This document shows positions 11,395-24,251 of a DNA stretch of 28,372 nucleotides, piece by piece. The stretch's first letter is position 1, and every line of letters begins with the position of its first letter. A program made the position numbers and the translations under genes. Source of the DNA: Neolecta irregularis DAH-3 (taxonomy: Eukaryota; Ascomycota; Neolectomycetes; Neolectales; Neolectaceae); contig LXFE01002699.1 of the NCBI GenBank assembly GCA_001929475.1, positions 201 to 28,572 of the forward strand, written 5' to 3'. The notes below the pieces were generated by a model. That model ran no database searches and was not told the origin of the DNA. It saw only the letters and a program-made list of their open reading frames with translations.

Positions 11395-12613
11395 TTATCC
11401 ATCCACTTGATCAATCCCGTTCAGCCGATCGATCGAGGTCAAATCTACTTCGTCCAGTTGGAATGCCTCCGGTCGAATCATATCTGCGAATCCATCGTCG
11501 TCATCGCCGTTTTCTTCCATCGTGAAAACCATTGGTTTGTCCTGGGAACTATTCGTGGATTTTAGCCGGGGAGATATGGGGCTATCTGGTATTTCACTCC
11601 GAATCATTTCTTCCACTTCTTGAAGTAGGGTGGTCGCACGAAACTGTTTGGCTTGTACGTCCTTTAACTGTAATCTCTCGGCTTCAAGGGCTCCCTTATT
11701 GGCATCGAGAAGTTGAGTTAACTGATTTACAAGTTCTTCTCGGGTAGAAACTGCTGCTGTTGCAGCTTTAAAAGCCTCTCCAAGGCTGTTGATAAGATTT
11801 TGTAACTTATGAGCAAGAACAGGCGGATTTGGCATCTGTTCCGATTCTATGATATCTGAGAATGCTCGAGACGCAGTGCTGATTGCAAGAGTGTTGGATG
11901 ACATTGAGGCAGTTAAATTCTGCTGAGCTTTAACCAGTTTGGTCTTCAAGTTAATGAAAATTTTACGAACAATGTACCAGCTCTGGGGGCATGGGCAGAG
12001 TTGGTAACGATGTCCGCGGAAGCGTACCATAGACCGCCCCGTTTCCTTTACCTTTATCCATTACTGATATATTAATTTGATTAAGTGGAGGAGTGCACAC
12101 AGGCAATTGTCTCATCAATTCTCTGCAATGTATCCGCCGGGAAGACTTGCCTCTGTCTCCAAACATCAACTACCCGTTTGACTTTCCCCTGCAGGTCATT
12201 CGATCCCTGACGAAACACTGTTTCCATAGCTGTAACAATAACCTCCTGTTAGATAGACAACGTAACTAAATATACTGGATTAAATGCATTGATGAAATCA
12301 TCCCGTTTCCGAGCTTTACTCTGTTGAGCAACTTCATTTGCAAGGTACATGAGGTTAAGTTTCCTCGACGACGAGGCTTTCTAGATTAGATCTTCGAAGC
12401 CGAGATACTGGAAGAAAAACCCTCTTGAAGACACTGCATCCATACTGGAACGATGGCATTTGCATGGCGACGGTGGAATAAAATCCCTTGTAATGTCAGA
12501 TCTAGGATATATGATTCGGGCCTACATTGTGCAACTGATGTAATTCCTTCTTGTGTATCATTCAAATTCGACAGCTTCGATGTGACTAGATCCGCCGAGA
12601 AATTAGCGCTCAT
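11395..12613 (-). CDS. RTT103: Rtt103-type RNA polymerase II CTD-interacting protein
   Basis: Exons 12613..12526, 12486..12409, 12376..12276, 12242..12101, 12063..11978 and 11943..11395 give 347 aa; the introns are 39, 32, 33, 37 and 34 nt. Residues 1-135 form a CID domain: KLSNLNDTQEGITSVAQW, ILFHRRHANAIVPVW, RKLNLMYLANEVAQQSKARK and KVKRVVDVWRQRQVF. This domain binds the Ser2-phosphorylated C-terminal tail of RNA polymerase II. A Pro-rich linker (PTLPMPPEL), a coiled coil (about residues 170-275) and an acidic tail follow, as in yeast Rtt103. Rtt103 recruits the Rat1 exonuclease for transcription termination. Intron 1 is a multiple of three with no in-frame stop. The donor of intron 2 could instead lie 12 nt upstream (44-nt intron, same frame). 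The choice of acceptor in intron 3 (CAG or the later GAG) changes one residue. Confidence 0.88.
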
Positions 12614-12638
12614 AGAGTTTGATTTGAGAGGACTGATA

Positions 12639-12674
12639 GATCAGGAATAAGATCAGGAATAAGATCAGGAATAA
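12639..12674. repeat. 12-bp tandem repeat, three exact copies
   Basis: The unit gatcaggaataa is repeated three times without a mismatch. It lies in the 147-bp divergent promoter between RTT103 and the mL50 gene, 26 bp from the RTT103 ATG. Confidence 0.9.
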
Positions 12675-12760
12675 GATGGTTGGAGTTGCAGCTAAGAATT
12701 TCTCGGATGGAGGCCAACCGGCACAAAAATCCCAAACGCGACCGAATATTATTCTTAGAC

Positions 12761-13454
12761 ATGTTATCAAGAACTATCCATTTTCTCGGAAACATTTCCG
12801 TTTGTTCTTCGATAAAAGCTACACAAAGAACCGTGCACACAGCTTCATCGCGTCGCAAGTTCCTTGATCTTTCATTTCTCAAATACTTTCAAAGGCACAA
12901 AGAATCAATAAGGGCTAATAAAACTCCCGAGCCGCCAACAGAACTAACTCAGAGAGAGCCAGATAAGATAGAGAAGTCTAAGAAGGGACAATATGAGGTG
13001 GTTGGAGGGGGCCGAAGGAATAATCTCGCTCCATTGGAAATATCATCGTGTGCCTCCACAAGTCGAGCTCAAATCTAATTTAACGTAGATGGATGAACTC
13101 CAGTCCGATTACAACGACACCTGAGATTGTGGAAGTATTGGAGTTAATAGTGCGGCAGAACAACCCTGAAGCAACGGACTGGCAGACGGTCTCATTGGAT
13201 GACTTTAGTATGAAATTCAAGGTAGTCATTCAGTGTTGTAATAATTCTCATTTCAGGTTGCAGTCCAAGCATCCGAACAAATTGGCCGTCGGATTCCTGA
13301 TCAAGTGTTAACACGCGTGAAAGATGTCAAGGCATTGATTAAGTTTTACACCACGCCAGAGAAAAAGAAAAGCCGGTATCTGGTAATTGACGAAGCCATA
13401 CTTGATGGAACTAATATTCGCGTGGTGGAAAACCGGCGTAAAGCAAGAATATAA
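12761..13454 (+). CDS. MRPL50: Mitochondrial large-subunit ribosomal protein mL50
   Basis: Exons 12761..13047, 13089..13221 and 13257..13454 give 205 aa, with introns of 41 and 35 nt. The first 40 residues (MLSRTIHFLGNISVCSSIK...) are basic, Ser/Thr-rich and free of acidic residues, as in a mitochondrial presequence. The family core follows: DWQTVSLDDFSMKFKVAVQA, EQIGRRIPDQVLTRVKDVKA and LIKFYTTP. It resembles the mL50 domain, where an Asp/Asn-Trp-Gln start, an RIP(N/D) turn and a final FY.TP segment recur in fungi and animals. mL50 is a peripheral protein of the mitochondrial 54S/39S subunit. The C-terminus (IRVVENRRKARI) is shorter than in many filamentous fungi. The gene converges on the DAHP synthase gene, with 107 bp between stops. 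Assignment is by memory of the family pattern. Confidence 0.72.
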
Positions 13455-13561
13455 TATAGATTATCATGCTAAAATATTTGTCGTCTCGGGACGCATAGGA
13501 CATGTTCTAGTGGGACCATTTCTCGACACAAATATATCAGGCATGAGCACCAGTCAATCCA

Positions 13562-14813
<1,252 letters not shown>

Positions 14814-14891
14814 CTAGATACATAAGCTCAAACTTATTAGTGGAAATCACTGGAGACATTGAGGCGTATGTTTTGAGGGTGAAGTTCTGGA

Positions 14892-14898
14892 TGAGTCA
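14892..14898. promoter_or_regulatory. Gcn4/CPC1-type site upstream of DAHP synthase
   Basis: TGAGTCA is an exact copy of the palindromic site bound by Gcn4/CPC1, the activator of general amino-acid control. It sits 79 bp upstream of the DAHP synthase start codon, the usual distance for such sites. A 7-base match can occur by chance, but the position and gene make a role likely. Confidence 0.55.
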
Positions 14899-15060
14899 TA
14901 ATAATTTATAGACAACTGCTGATAACGCCGGCGATATTTGGGCCTTGAGACCGACCCAGATTACGATGACATCTGTGTCTCTTAGAGATTCGAAGATTTT
15001 GGGAGACCGCTATATCGACAAAACTATCTAGCAGAACAGTACGCGGAAGACTGAAAAGTA

Positions 15061-15080
15061 TAATGATAATGATAATGATA
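15061..15080. repeat. Short TAATGA microsatellite
   Basis: Three copies of taatga plus two bases. It is a simple repeat in non-coding DNA. Confidence 0.8.
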
Positions 15081-15397
15081 GCGCATTGCAAATGGCGGAG
15101 AAGCAAAGATAAATCGGAGGAATTAAGGAACACACAAGAGATCTTTACATAAAAAAGCCTTATCCTAGCTATGAACACAGCTTCTACTACTCACAATCCA
15201 TAGGCCCTGCGTCATCTGGTTCCGCCATTTGACTGTGGCTACTATTCGCTCGAGACAGACTAGAGCAATGTGTTCCTTTGATATCAGTGGTTTGACGGCA
15301 ACACAATCAGAGTTAGCCAAATAGAAAAAAAAAGATCAAAGCAAATCCAAACTGTAAGTGTTGAGCGAGTTCGAATAAGATCAGGTTTTATTATACT

Positions 15398-15456
15398 AGC
15401 CTAAGTGACTGAACTTCCGCGGACATACCTAGCCGAAGTGAGTGAACTTAGCAAGG
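15398..15456. repeat. Imperfect direct repeat
   Basis: Two adjacent copies begin agcctaagtgactgaactt and agccgaagtgagtgaactt (17 of 19 bases equal). The copies are about 33 bp apart. This may be a duplicated piece of an old mobile element; nothing else identifies it. Confidence 0.65.
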
Positions 15457-15993
15457 TAATGTCTACTTTATATATACAAATTAAAATGCCGCAATGTTAT
15501 TGCAAGCCTTCCTTCCGTAGCGGTAAGCTCTACCCGAGGGTATATGCATACACAAACCAAATGAATCAGAGAGAAAAATAACTTGATTCTACCATCTATA
15601 TCTATATTTTGATGATATATTCCATTTTTGACCACTTGACTACGAGAGAGAGTCCCAACATCATGTCTCTATTACAGCATAACCAGATGTTATCCAATGA
15701 ATTCACTTCAGAATCTCTTGCTTGAATTCAAAAAGTGGTAGCTGTGCTGGATCCTGGGGCCAGGCCGGGCGATTGTTGCGGATGGACCGCGCCACTGGCT
15801 TGGGCTTAGCGCCCATTTGCTTAAATAGGCAGTGTGTTCATGGCAGTTGCCTAACCAACGTGCCTGCCTGCCAACTTGCCAATTCAGGCCCATCCGTGGG
15901 TATGCAGAGCAATCTTTTGCTCAATTTTAATAGCAGACCGGCGTTTCGTGTATTCTTTTTATAACCAATTTTGCATTAATCTAACGAACTTCG

Positions 15994-16176
15994 TACAGTC
16001 AAACCTGGCTATGGGAGCCTCTGTCTAACGAATTAGCAGTTATAACGAATCCAACTCTCTGCCAAAAATGGTTTAAATTTGTTAAATCCCATACAAATTA
16101 ATTTTGGCAGAGAGTTGGATTCGTTATAGGGGGGAATTCGTTATACGGAGCTTCCCTGTAGCCAGGTTTGATTGTA
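15994..16176. mobile_element. Fold-back miniature transposon (Tc1/mariner-pogo-like MITE)
   Basis: A 179-bp element (15996..16174) is flanked on both sides by TA, the target duplicated by Tc1/mariner-superfamily transposons. Its ends, cagtcaaacctggcta and the complement of tagccaggtttgattg, match at all but one position. The two halves form a long inverted repeat. The inner 27 bases (16041..16067 and 16102..16128) are perfectly complementary around a 34-base centre, and the outer parts are imperfect. It has no open frame, so it depends on a transposase made elsewhere. The CAGTCAAACCT-type terminus and the ATAACGA motif recall pogo/Fot1-type elements, by memory only. Confidence 0.82.
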
Positions 16177-16381
16177 GTAGGTTCAAGAATATTACGCCGA
16201 AAAACAAGGGTCGCGATATCATGTGCCGATTTAACCAATATACTCGATTACAGAGGCATTTACCAAAGTATTCCAAGTATTCCAAGAGATTAATTATACT
16301 GGAGCCAAATCAATAACTGTCCTTGATGGATCGGCGAGTCTCATACAGCCACCTGTTCCACCGCCTCAAAATTTCTTTTAC

Positions 16382-17833
16382 ATGTTCCTAATGCCAAATC
16401 TTAGTCTCAAATCACGCTTTGCATCGCTGTTCTCCACCAGAGACAGCCCTGGATACACCATGGTTGAACAGGAATCCACCGCACATTCGACTATTGGATC
16501 TCCTCATGTACAAAAGGAGCTGACTTCAGTGCAGAATGCCCTGGCATATATTTCCTTTATGCTAGTTGGCATGTCTCATATCGAGTGAAAAATTGCATTA
16601 ATGGGTATAGGAGTCGCTATGCTGTGGCCCTGGAATTGCTTTATCGCTGCAGTGAATTTTTGGAACTCAAAGGGGTTGAATACCTTAGGAAGCTGGATAA
16701 GTGCGTCTTTTACTACCGCGAATTTACTCAGCATCTTTCTGCTCACAAAGTTTCAAGTGAAAGTATTTTCCCATTCTAAAGCCCGTTGATGCAATAGGGT
16801 AATTTGGCATTACGGTCGTCAATTGCACTTGGATTCAATATCGTTTTATTCTTCGTAATCGCAGGCAGTACTTTCACTAATTTTTCCGCAAATGCGTACT
16901 TTGGGTTTATTATATTTATGTGCATCTTGAGTGCATGTTCAACTGGATTAATGCAAAACGGGGCATTTGGATTTTGTGGGCTATTTCCCACAATTCACGC
17001 TCAAGCTATCATGACGTATGTTTCACGCTATTTTCTAAGGGCTGATGGAGTTTAGGGGACAAGGCATTGCAGGAATACTACCATCAGTTGTTCAAATCAT
17101 CCTTTTGACAACATCAAAATCGAAACACGACGCCAAAAACCATCTCGAGGAAGCATCGGCAAGAATTGCCTTCGCTTATTTCCTAACAGCATCTGCGATA
17201 TCACTGTTAGCATTCTTTGCAAATGCCCTTTTGATCAGAATCTCAAAGGACCTGCCTCCCCATCCGTTTATAACTACTACTTCGGACTCAACATCCTTTC
17301 ATCGTCTTTGGAAACTATTCAAACAACTTCTTCCGCTATCGATCAGCGTTGTCGCTGTGTTTCTTGTCACACTGTCTATTTTTCCCGGAATTACATCATC
17401 AGTGACGCCTGTATCTTCCCGACCACTTCGAAAAGATATCTTCATTTCTCTCGGATTCTTAGTATGGAATGCATCCGATCTACTTGGCCGAACAGTAGCT
17501 GGGTTGAAGCCCGTTTCGAAGGCACTGGTTCCTCATCCTCGCTATATCTCTATACTCACCTGGTCTCGAGTTATATTCATCCCGCTCTTCATTTTGTGTA
17601 ACATTTACGATAAAGGTTCAGTTATTAAAAGCGATGTATTTTTCTTTTTCTTGCTCACGTTGAATGGTCTTTCGAATGGGTTATTGGGTAGTCTTTGCAT
17701 CATGTCTGCTCTTGAAATGAGCAATAATCGGCAAGACGCGGGTGGGTTTATGAGCTTGATGCTTTGTCTTGGACTGGCTTTAGGTAGTTGTGTTAGTTTT
17801 GCGGTTGTTGCGGTTGCCAAAAGCATAAGGTGA
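16382..17833 (+). CDS. Equilibrative nucleoside transporter (Fun26/ENT family)
   Basis: Exons 16382..16568, 16611..16756, 16798..17015 and 17056..17833 give 442 aa. The protein has many hydrophobic helices. The first conserved segment, FMLVGVAMLWPWNCFIAAVNF, carries the ENT-family Gly...Pro-Trp-Asn signature of transmembrane helix 1. GQGIAGILPSVVQII matches helix 5, and the C-terminal half has DLLGRTVAG and the final LALGSCVSF helix. A charged loop near residues 235-270 is the usual large cytosolic loop. Relatives move nucleosides across vacuolar (Fun26) or plasma membranes; the location here is unknown. Intron 1 (16569..16610, 42 nt) needs a GC donor. Intron 2 ends at 16797 and starts at 16757 (41 nt) or 16763 (35 nt), both in frame. 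Intron 3 is 40 nt. Confidence 0.88.
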
Positions 17834-18197
17834 CATACTCCTCTTGTTCTGGGTTGTCAACCCTGGCGATTTAATTGGTTTGGCGTTATGGTTCGGATCA
17901 TGTCAGAAGTATAGATAGATATGTCATAGGTCAATTAATTTTCAGATCAACCTTTTTACCACAGTTTTATGTGAGAAGTGAAAATCTCTCTAATTGGCCC
18001 AACATATTTTCTCTTGTCATAGGGAGTTGACGAGTAAGTGTTCATCTAATTCATTTTGACATGGATGGAATGAGATTTTCCCCTAAATTTGTGTGTAAAC
18101 CTTTGGTATCTTCCCAAGGGTTTTCCACTATAGCATTTCACAATTAAAAATTTTTATAGTTTCCAATATAGGGAATAGAAACCTCTTACCCTATTTT
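17834..18197. other. Intergenic, 364 bp
   Basis: AT-rich spacer holding the transporter 3' end and the CWF19 promoter. No gene or repeat is seen. Confidence 0.5.
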
Positions 18198-20069
18198 ATG
18201 TATGCGCAAGCATCTCAAGTACCGTCCACATTGAAGCCGGGACTGGCCAAGAAACTTCACAGCCCCACCATGCTCAAAGATTCTGACCAGTCGCAATCTG
18301 AAAAACATCGCCATCGTTCTCTACCTTCACATCAAGAGAAACATCGAAACAGAGACGATAACTCAAATCGCAGAAAACGCCCACGTTCAAGGTCGACAGA
18401 ATATATACCTTCGAGAGAACGATCTCCTCTGATCGAAGAAGTTAGATATGCAACGCAAGAAGGCTAACATCTAGGATCATGCTGAAGGCATCGATTTGAA
18501 ATCTGAGGTACAACGAGATGCTTGGATGACTGCATCCCTCAATTTCGAAATTTCCCGAGCTCGTCAAGGATCTAGCTCTATCCCGACAACGGAACGAGAA
18601 TATCAGATGTCGACAGAACTTCCATCTACAACTCCCGCTCCAGCGGCTTCTGAGAATTCCTATGAGATTGGAGATGGTGGTTCAGATTGGCGAATGCGAA
18701 AATTGCACCGAATTTATGAAACTGCATTAGACAAAGATATTTCTGTCGAGCAAGTGGCGATCGATCATTACGGATCACTCAGGTTATTTGACGAAGCTAG
18801 AGAAGAACGCGAAGAACTAGGCCGAAGGAAGACTTGCGGTATCTCGAAGACTAGAGTTACAGGTTGTTTATACGATAAACGACTTGAGAAAGAAGGGACA
18901 AAGGTACCTGAGGTGAAAGAAGAGATTGAAAAGATTGACCAATCAACGTTGAACCGTCTTCAAGCGAATATTTTAAAGGCGAAACTCAAGGGTCTCGATG
19001 TGTCCAACTTGGAGAGGGAATATGAAGGCGTAGAACAGAAATATCGACGACAATTGAATCCAGACGTTATACTTAGACTTGAAGATACAAGACGAATGCA
19101 CGGGACCTGGGGCAATGACATGACAATTGAGGAAATGGTACGTGAGGAAATATTGACGAGAAATCAAATTCGTGGAGGCGAGGGGCGGCTGCTTGCAGAT
19201 AGAATCGCAAAGGATGGCAAGTTCACTGATAGTCTCGATTATTTGGAAGAAAATGCAGACAGTCTTGCAGCTAGAGTAAAGAAAGACATCGATCTGAAAA
19301 ACCAATCTGTTGCTGGTGTCTCTTACATCTGACCTCAAGTATTGACAAGATAGAGTACAAAAAGCAACATCGAATCGTCGAAAACTGTCCCCTCTGCCAC
19401 CATGACTCGGATGCGCCGCTGGCACCAATTGTTTCTCTGGGATCTCGGACATACCTTTCACTACCAACCCTGCCATCTCTTGGTCCTGGACATGTTCTGA
19501 TTGTGCCGTTGCAACATCATGTCAACACTTTGCAATGTGACGAGGACGAATGGGCCGAGATACGCAATTTCCAAAAATGTCTAATTAAATGGGCTGAGAG
19601 TCGAGGGAAGAAGATGATCTTTTACGAGCTATATATGAATCCCGAACGTCATAGGCATGCTGTCATTGAATGTATCTCGTTACCTCCCCAAACTGCCGAT
19701 CTGGCACCAGCATACTTCAAGGAAGCAATTCTTGGGGCAGATGAAGAATGGAGTCAGCATAACAAACTGATCGATACATCTCATCTTGGGAAGATGGGGT
19801 TTCGGAGAAAGATGGTTGAATATTTGCCTTTTTTCCACGTCTGGTTTGGAATTAACGAGGGGTTAGGGCATGTCATTGAAGATGGCAAGAAGTGGAGCGA
19901 AGCTGGATCATGGGATCTGGGCCGGGAGGTTTGTTGTGGGTTGCTTAGATTGGGGATGGAAGTCTCTAGGGCAAAGGGTCGATGGTCTGGCGATGATCAT
20001 GAAAGGGTTGCGAAGTTTAGGCAATCTTGGAGCAAGTGGGATTGGACGAAAATGCTGGAACAGAGTTGA
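18198..20069 (+). CDS. CWF19: Cwf19-like pre-mRNA splicing protein
   Basis: Exons 18198..18440, 18475..19317 and 19350..20069 give 601 aa, with introns of 34 and 32 nt. The N-terminus is basic and Arg/Ser-rich (residues 25-80). The middle contains LKSEVQRDAWMT, the DWRMRKLHRIYETA helix and EDTRRMHGTWGNDMTIEEMV. The C-terminal part is the CwfJ pair of domains: a Cys-x-x-Cys site NCPLCHHD (C375, C378), LIVPLQHHVNTLQCDEDEW, then EWSQHNKLIDTSHLG, FHVWFGINEGLGHVIED and WSKWDWTKML. Cwf19 binds the intron-lariat spliceosome and, like yeast Drn1, is linked to lariat debranching by Dbr1. This link is notable in a genome with such small introns. The start may instead be the ATG 72 bases downstream (MLKDSDQSQSE), which resembles other fungal N-termini. 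Confidence 0.92.
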
Positions 20070-20620
20070 TGGATGACTGGGCGTACGTGATATACCAATT
20101 TGTCGATCTCTGCGCAATTACCACAACCATTGCGATCACAAATCACAAATCACACTCGCAAGATTGAGTACAAGTCATCATACAAAACGATATCCGGTTA
20201 TCGATAAGGTATCGCTTGCCCACCACTTCATTGCTTAGAATGTGGCTCACCGTTAATATATTAGAGCAAAATTACTATTCAAATTCGTCGTAAAAACCTC
20301 GAACTATGATCCAACTGATAATAAGGCTAGATCCATTGATCGAACGATTTCATTAATACTAACCCGCTTCCACTGGTAATGAGCTACTAGGAAATCCATA
20401 TAAGGAAGGAGATATTCTCTATCTTTCCCTACATATCCATTCGATCTGTTTGGTATGCCCCAAATCGCAGTTATGAAAATCTTCACCATGTTTGCGACTA
20501 TGCGTTCTATATTCGTTGTATCTAGCCTGATTCGTAGCCGTAAGGTGCTGTAGCTGCTAATACCTTTGCCAATACCTCAGAAAGCACCCTTATTTATTAT
20601 ATAACATCACTGAATCAACC
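20070..20620. other. Convergent 3' intergenic region, 551 bp
   Basis: Spacer between the CWF19 and FHIP stops. Open frames on the minus strand have no recognisable motif. No RNA gene or repeat is evident. Confidence 0.5.
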
Positions 20621-23545
20621 TCAAATAAGTTTAACATTCTCATATAATGCCCGTCGAGTTTGTATAATCGCTGCCAGTTCCTTGATGAATTCCTAGAAGG
20701 TTGGAATGTATATCATGGAGAAATATACTTGAAAAATCACTATATTATTCAAAAGATGAGAGATGGTAATATCTTTTCCTGCACTCTCATCGCCCGACCC
20801 AGAAACAGAAATTTCAGAAAGTGTAGGTGAAGCCATGAAAATATCTTCAGGGTTCCGCTTAAGAGCCAGGTTCAATAAAGACATATCAATAGCTAAATTT
20901 GTTGGTCGAAGAACTCGAATCCTCTGACTTGTCCGAGTCAAATGGGCATCTATCGGTGAATTTTCTGTTGATAGAATTGAATTCTGTGTTATTGGAGTCG
21001 TTGTTCCTTGATGAGGAGTCCTTTGAACGGGTGTAGGTGTTGATGAATCGATCGATGATTTTCTCATTGGAGAGGAAAACCCTCGGATGGCTGTGACAAA
21101 ATAACTTGTTGGCATTCTTTTGAACAGGGTGGAAGAGCGTTTAGAAAGCGCCTGTCTCTCAAGGTTTGGAGCTTCGCTGTTTTCATACTCGAGAAACGCT
21201 CTTCGTCGCTCTTCCAATAGCTTGGGTAATTCATCAATCTAAGATTGAGTCAGATACGAGCATTCTATCATTACCTCGCCTTGATACTGCTGGATCCGAG
21301 CAGAAAGAGCCCTAAATGAAGCAAGGAACGGCGGTAATTTCCTCCACACAGGAGTTTGTCTTGATCTCTTCACTGCAGGGCTTGAAACAATCCCATAATC
21401 AGATGATCCAGAGTCACTCAAAGAATCATTCAATCGAGTATCATTAACATCGGAAGCGAACTCGCCGTTGTCCTCTCCAGATTCAAGCCACGATGCGTCA
21501 GTCCCAAACAGCAACCAACCATCAAGCGTCCGATATTTGCACGAGGCGAGGTCAACCAAAATGCGTGTAAGTATGAGATTGACATCAACCGCATTTTCAA
21601 GGAATGTCGAGAACAGTCTTAACAGACCTTTGAGAAATGGTGAATCTGATTTGATGGAATGATATGTTGCTAGACTCTTTGAAATCTCAATTCTCTTCTT
21701 GCCATCTGAAAAGTCGTCTGGCTCAATATGACAAGGATGTATTTCAAGAGTTAGAAGACTATCTCTGAGATAACTCGCATAACTTTGACTGGATGTTTGA
21801 TCGGACATATCTGTCAAAGCCAGTAAAAGCTCCATTTCTTTCATATGTCGCCTAGAGAGGTCAACAGAGCCTCTAAATCAGGGCAAACCCGATTGTAGCA
21901 GATTCATGCGTCATTTTATCGGGGATTCGAACAATGCGAAGGAGTCTGGAATATACTAAAGAGCAATTTTTACGTAGAAGCGTTGACACTAATTTCAACG
22001 TTGCTGCAACACTTTGCGGGGACTTTGAATCGAGATTGGCAATAATAACGTCTGCAAGTGAGAATAATGATGGTGCCATATTTTCAAAGTCATTCAAGTC
22101 TTCTCCGTTCTCGATCATCGATAAAAGATCGTTCGTAGCACGTCGTGCATGTGACTTATGTGTGGTCGTGCTCGAGGGTCCAAGCTGTTCCCCAAACAAA
22201 TAATTGATAATGACCTCGACGATTTCGGGGTGCTGTAGATTTTCTAACAATGCGCGAACATATGTCAATACTGCAACCGCAGAAGGGGCTTCCAAGTCCA
22301 AGCTGTCGACGAGTGAAGGATAGAGTACCTGGGCCAGGAAGAATTGCTCGAAACGTATTAATAAGGATTTTCGTATGATTTCTGATTGACAGTTACTAAG
22401 GATATCCTGCCAAAACGCAAGATATGTCAGAAACTCGCCGAGGTGAAGTAAGAAGTCCGGACTTTCCGATGACTTGATCTCGGAATCTCGAGGCTCCTTT
22501 TTAGCTCTCTCTGGAGTTAGTAGCTCCGCAGTTTGATTTCTATTAGAGTAATCGATAGTAAGTTTACTGAGTTGTGAGTGAAAGTATATTAAAATCGTAC
22601 CTGCTGAGTTGACTATAAAGGGCACCCAACCCGCAGGACATTAAAATGCCCATATCACTGTCGTTAGCCAACCACAACTCAAGCGGTTCCCAGGTTATTG
22701 CAGCTTCAATGAGAAGCAGAAGACCCGTTCGAGCAAAACTCCCAACCTCTCCGTCAGCGCAAACTAAATCCAAAAGTAGATAAATAATGATGCAATCTTC
22801 CTAAACTTGAGCCGTAAGTTATTAATGGACATCGAGTACGTCTAAATGCTTCAACTTATTGATAGCACTGTTTCCTGACTTCAAAGAGGGTCTAGGCGAC
22901 ATATACCCAGATGGACTGCTGGAAATACCGGTTCTATATACCAGAGTTTCTTCGTCGAACCAAGTATGAAGAATCCTATATCTCAACATTGATCTGAGGA
23001 GTTTGATACCGTTTTTTAATCTTGAATTTATTCGCAATGCTGAAAAGCAATCTTGCCAGATCTTGCTGTAATAATTGCCGGTCACTTGACGATGCAACAA
23101 ATCTCAATAGCCCTTTGAAGCTTGCAATGACTGAAGGATCGTTCAACAATTCGTCGTCATCCATTTCTGTAATGATAGCAAAGCATTTCAGAATCTCTCG
23201 ACAGATATCGTTTGATGATTGTTGCGCAATTTGTGCGAGATTTGGGAATACGCTTTGTCGAATAGCAAAGTGCATGCACGGGTTATTAACCAGTTGTGAA
23301 TTGACGACCAAGGGACCGGTTGTTGAAGCAATTCGTTCTTCATCGATGAGAAGGTCTGTGAGCAACTGGACATGTCCTATGATTGGGATCTTGAATGCTA
23401 TATGGGAGAAGTCAGACGACTGCCATAACTCCAGAAGGTTTTCGAAGGTTTCTTTGAATTTATTGAAACGTTGATCTTTGGTATACGGGGTCGCTTTAGG
23501 ACGTTGATTTTTTCTTGGCCCAGCGATTTTCCTCAGAAATTCCAT
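20621..23545 (-). CDS. FHIP (FTS-Hook-interacting / RAI16-like) protein
   Basis: Seven exons (23545..23010, 22975..22840, 22800..22601, 22539..21889, 21851..21275, 21238..20729, 20692..20621) give 893 aa; the introns are 34, 39, 61, 37, 36 and 36 nt. The start MEFLRKIAGPRK and the LLELWQSSDFSH segment fit fungal FHIP. The RAI16-type core includes RILHTWFDEE, LLLDLVCADGEVGSFARTG, GLGALYSQLSR and LGEFLTYLAFWQDIL. FHIP joins FTS and Hook to couple early endosomes to dynein for transport along microtubules (FhipA in Aspergillus). The C-terminal third is Ser/Thr/Pro-rich (about residues 750-850) and probably disordered. The last exon (EFIKELAAIIQTRRALYE) is needed for the conserved C-terminal helix. 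It is reached only by removing a 36-nt intron whose final bases are an in-frame TAG. Confidence 0.88.
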
Positions 23546-24251
23546 ATCTTCCAAATCACCATAGTTCTGTTGAGATTCTTTAAAGTGGAACTTGGGGGAT
23601 CAGGTAGGACCTCTCTATATTATCAGATGTGGAAGTTGATGTTTATGAATTGTAACGATCAACCTACACAAAATTACCAACGCAGACAAATCTGGCTTTT
23701 TTGGGTTCTAGATAGAGTTTTTTGATCTCAAGTTCTGACTGACAGCCGAAGACGATCGCGTCAATTGTTTCTCGGGAGATTTGTTTCATGTATTGGCTAT
23801 TACCATGTACTATATTGAATCCGCTCTCGTCAAGAGGATATAGATTCGGTTTCAGTAGCGTTGCATTGTGTGAAATGACAGTAAATTCGTTTACAAAATA
23901 GCGCTTTTCCCGATTCCTTTCAACGGCATGGGGTTATCTGTCACTGTGAAATGAAAGCACTGGCTACTCTCCATCGATTACTTGAATCCTTCAAAATAGT
24001 AAGGGACTAAAAAGATCGAGTGTTTAAAAACAAATATGGTAAAAGCACCATAGAAATGTCTGATATTTACAAGTGTGGGATTTAAGTATAGTTTTTGATA
24101 GTAGTATCTTTGTTTAAAGTCAAATTCTCCTTGCTCTGATTAACATCTATCCGATCTGTTGCATGTAGACACGTTTCAAGATGAATCACACTTACGTTGA
24201 AGCACGGTCAATCAACATCATATTTCTGACCCCTTCCAATATGCCATTATT
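23546..24251. other. Divergent promoter region FHIP/MED20, 706 bp
   Basis: The two genes point away from each other across this AT-rich stretch. No exon was recognised on either strand, and no clear binding-site cluster stands out. Confidence 0.5.

Larger units (their letters stand above)
14814..16381. other. Intergenic, 1.57 kb, repeat-bearing and without a recognised gene
   Basis: Beyond the DAHP synthase promoter I see no exon. The stretch holds a TAATGA microsatellite, an imperfect direct repeat, a GC-rich island (about 15735-15905) and a fold-back transposon, each listed separately. This is the most mobile-element-like part of the window. Confidence 0.5.

Noticed and set aside
12377-12420. 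44-nt version of RTT103 intron 2 using a GTTTTT donor
   Set aside because: In frame, but the donor is weak. A GTATCT donor 12 nt downstream gives a 32-nt intron with a good TCTAATC branch site. I kept the shorter form and noted the alternative.
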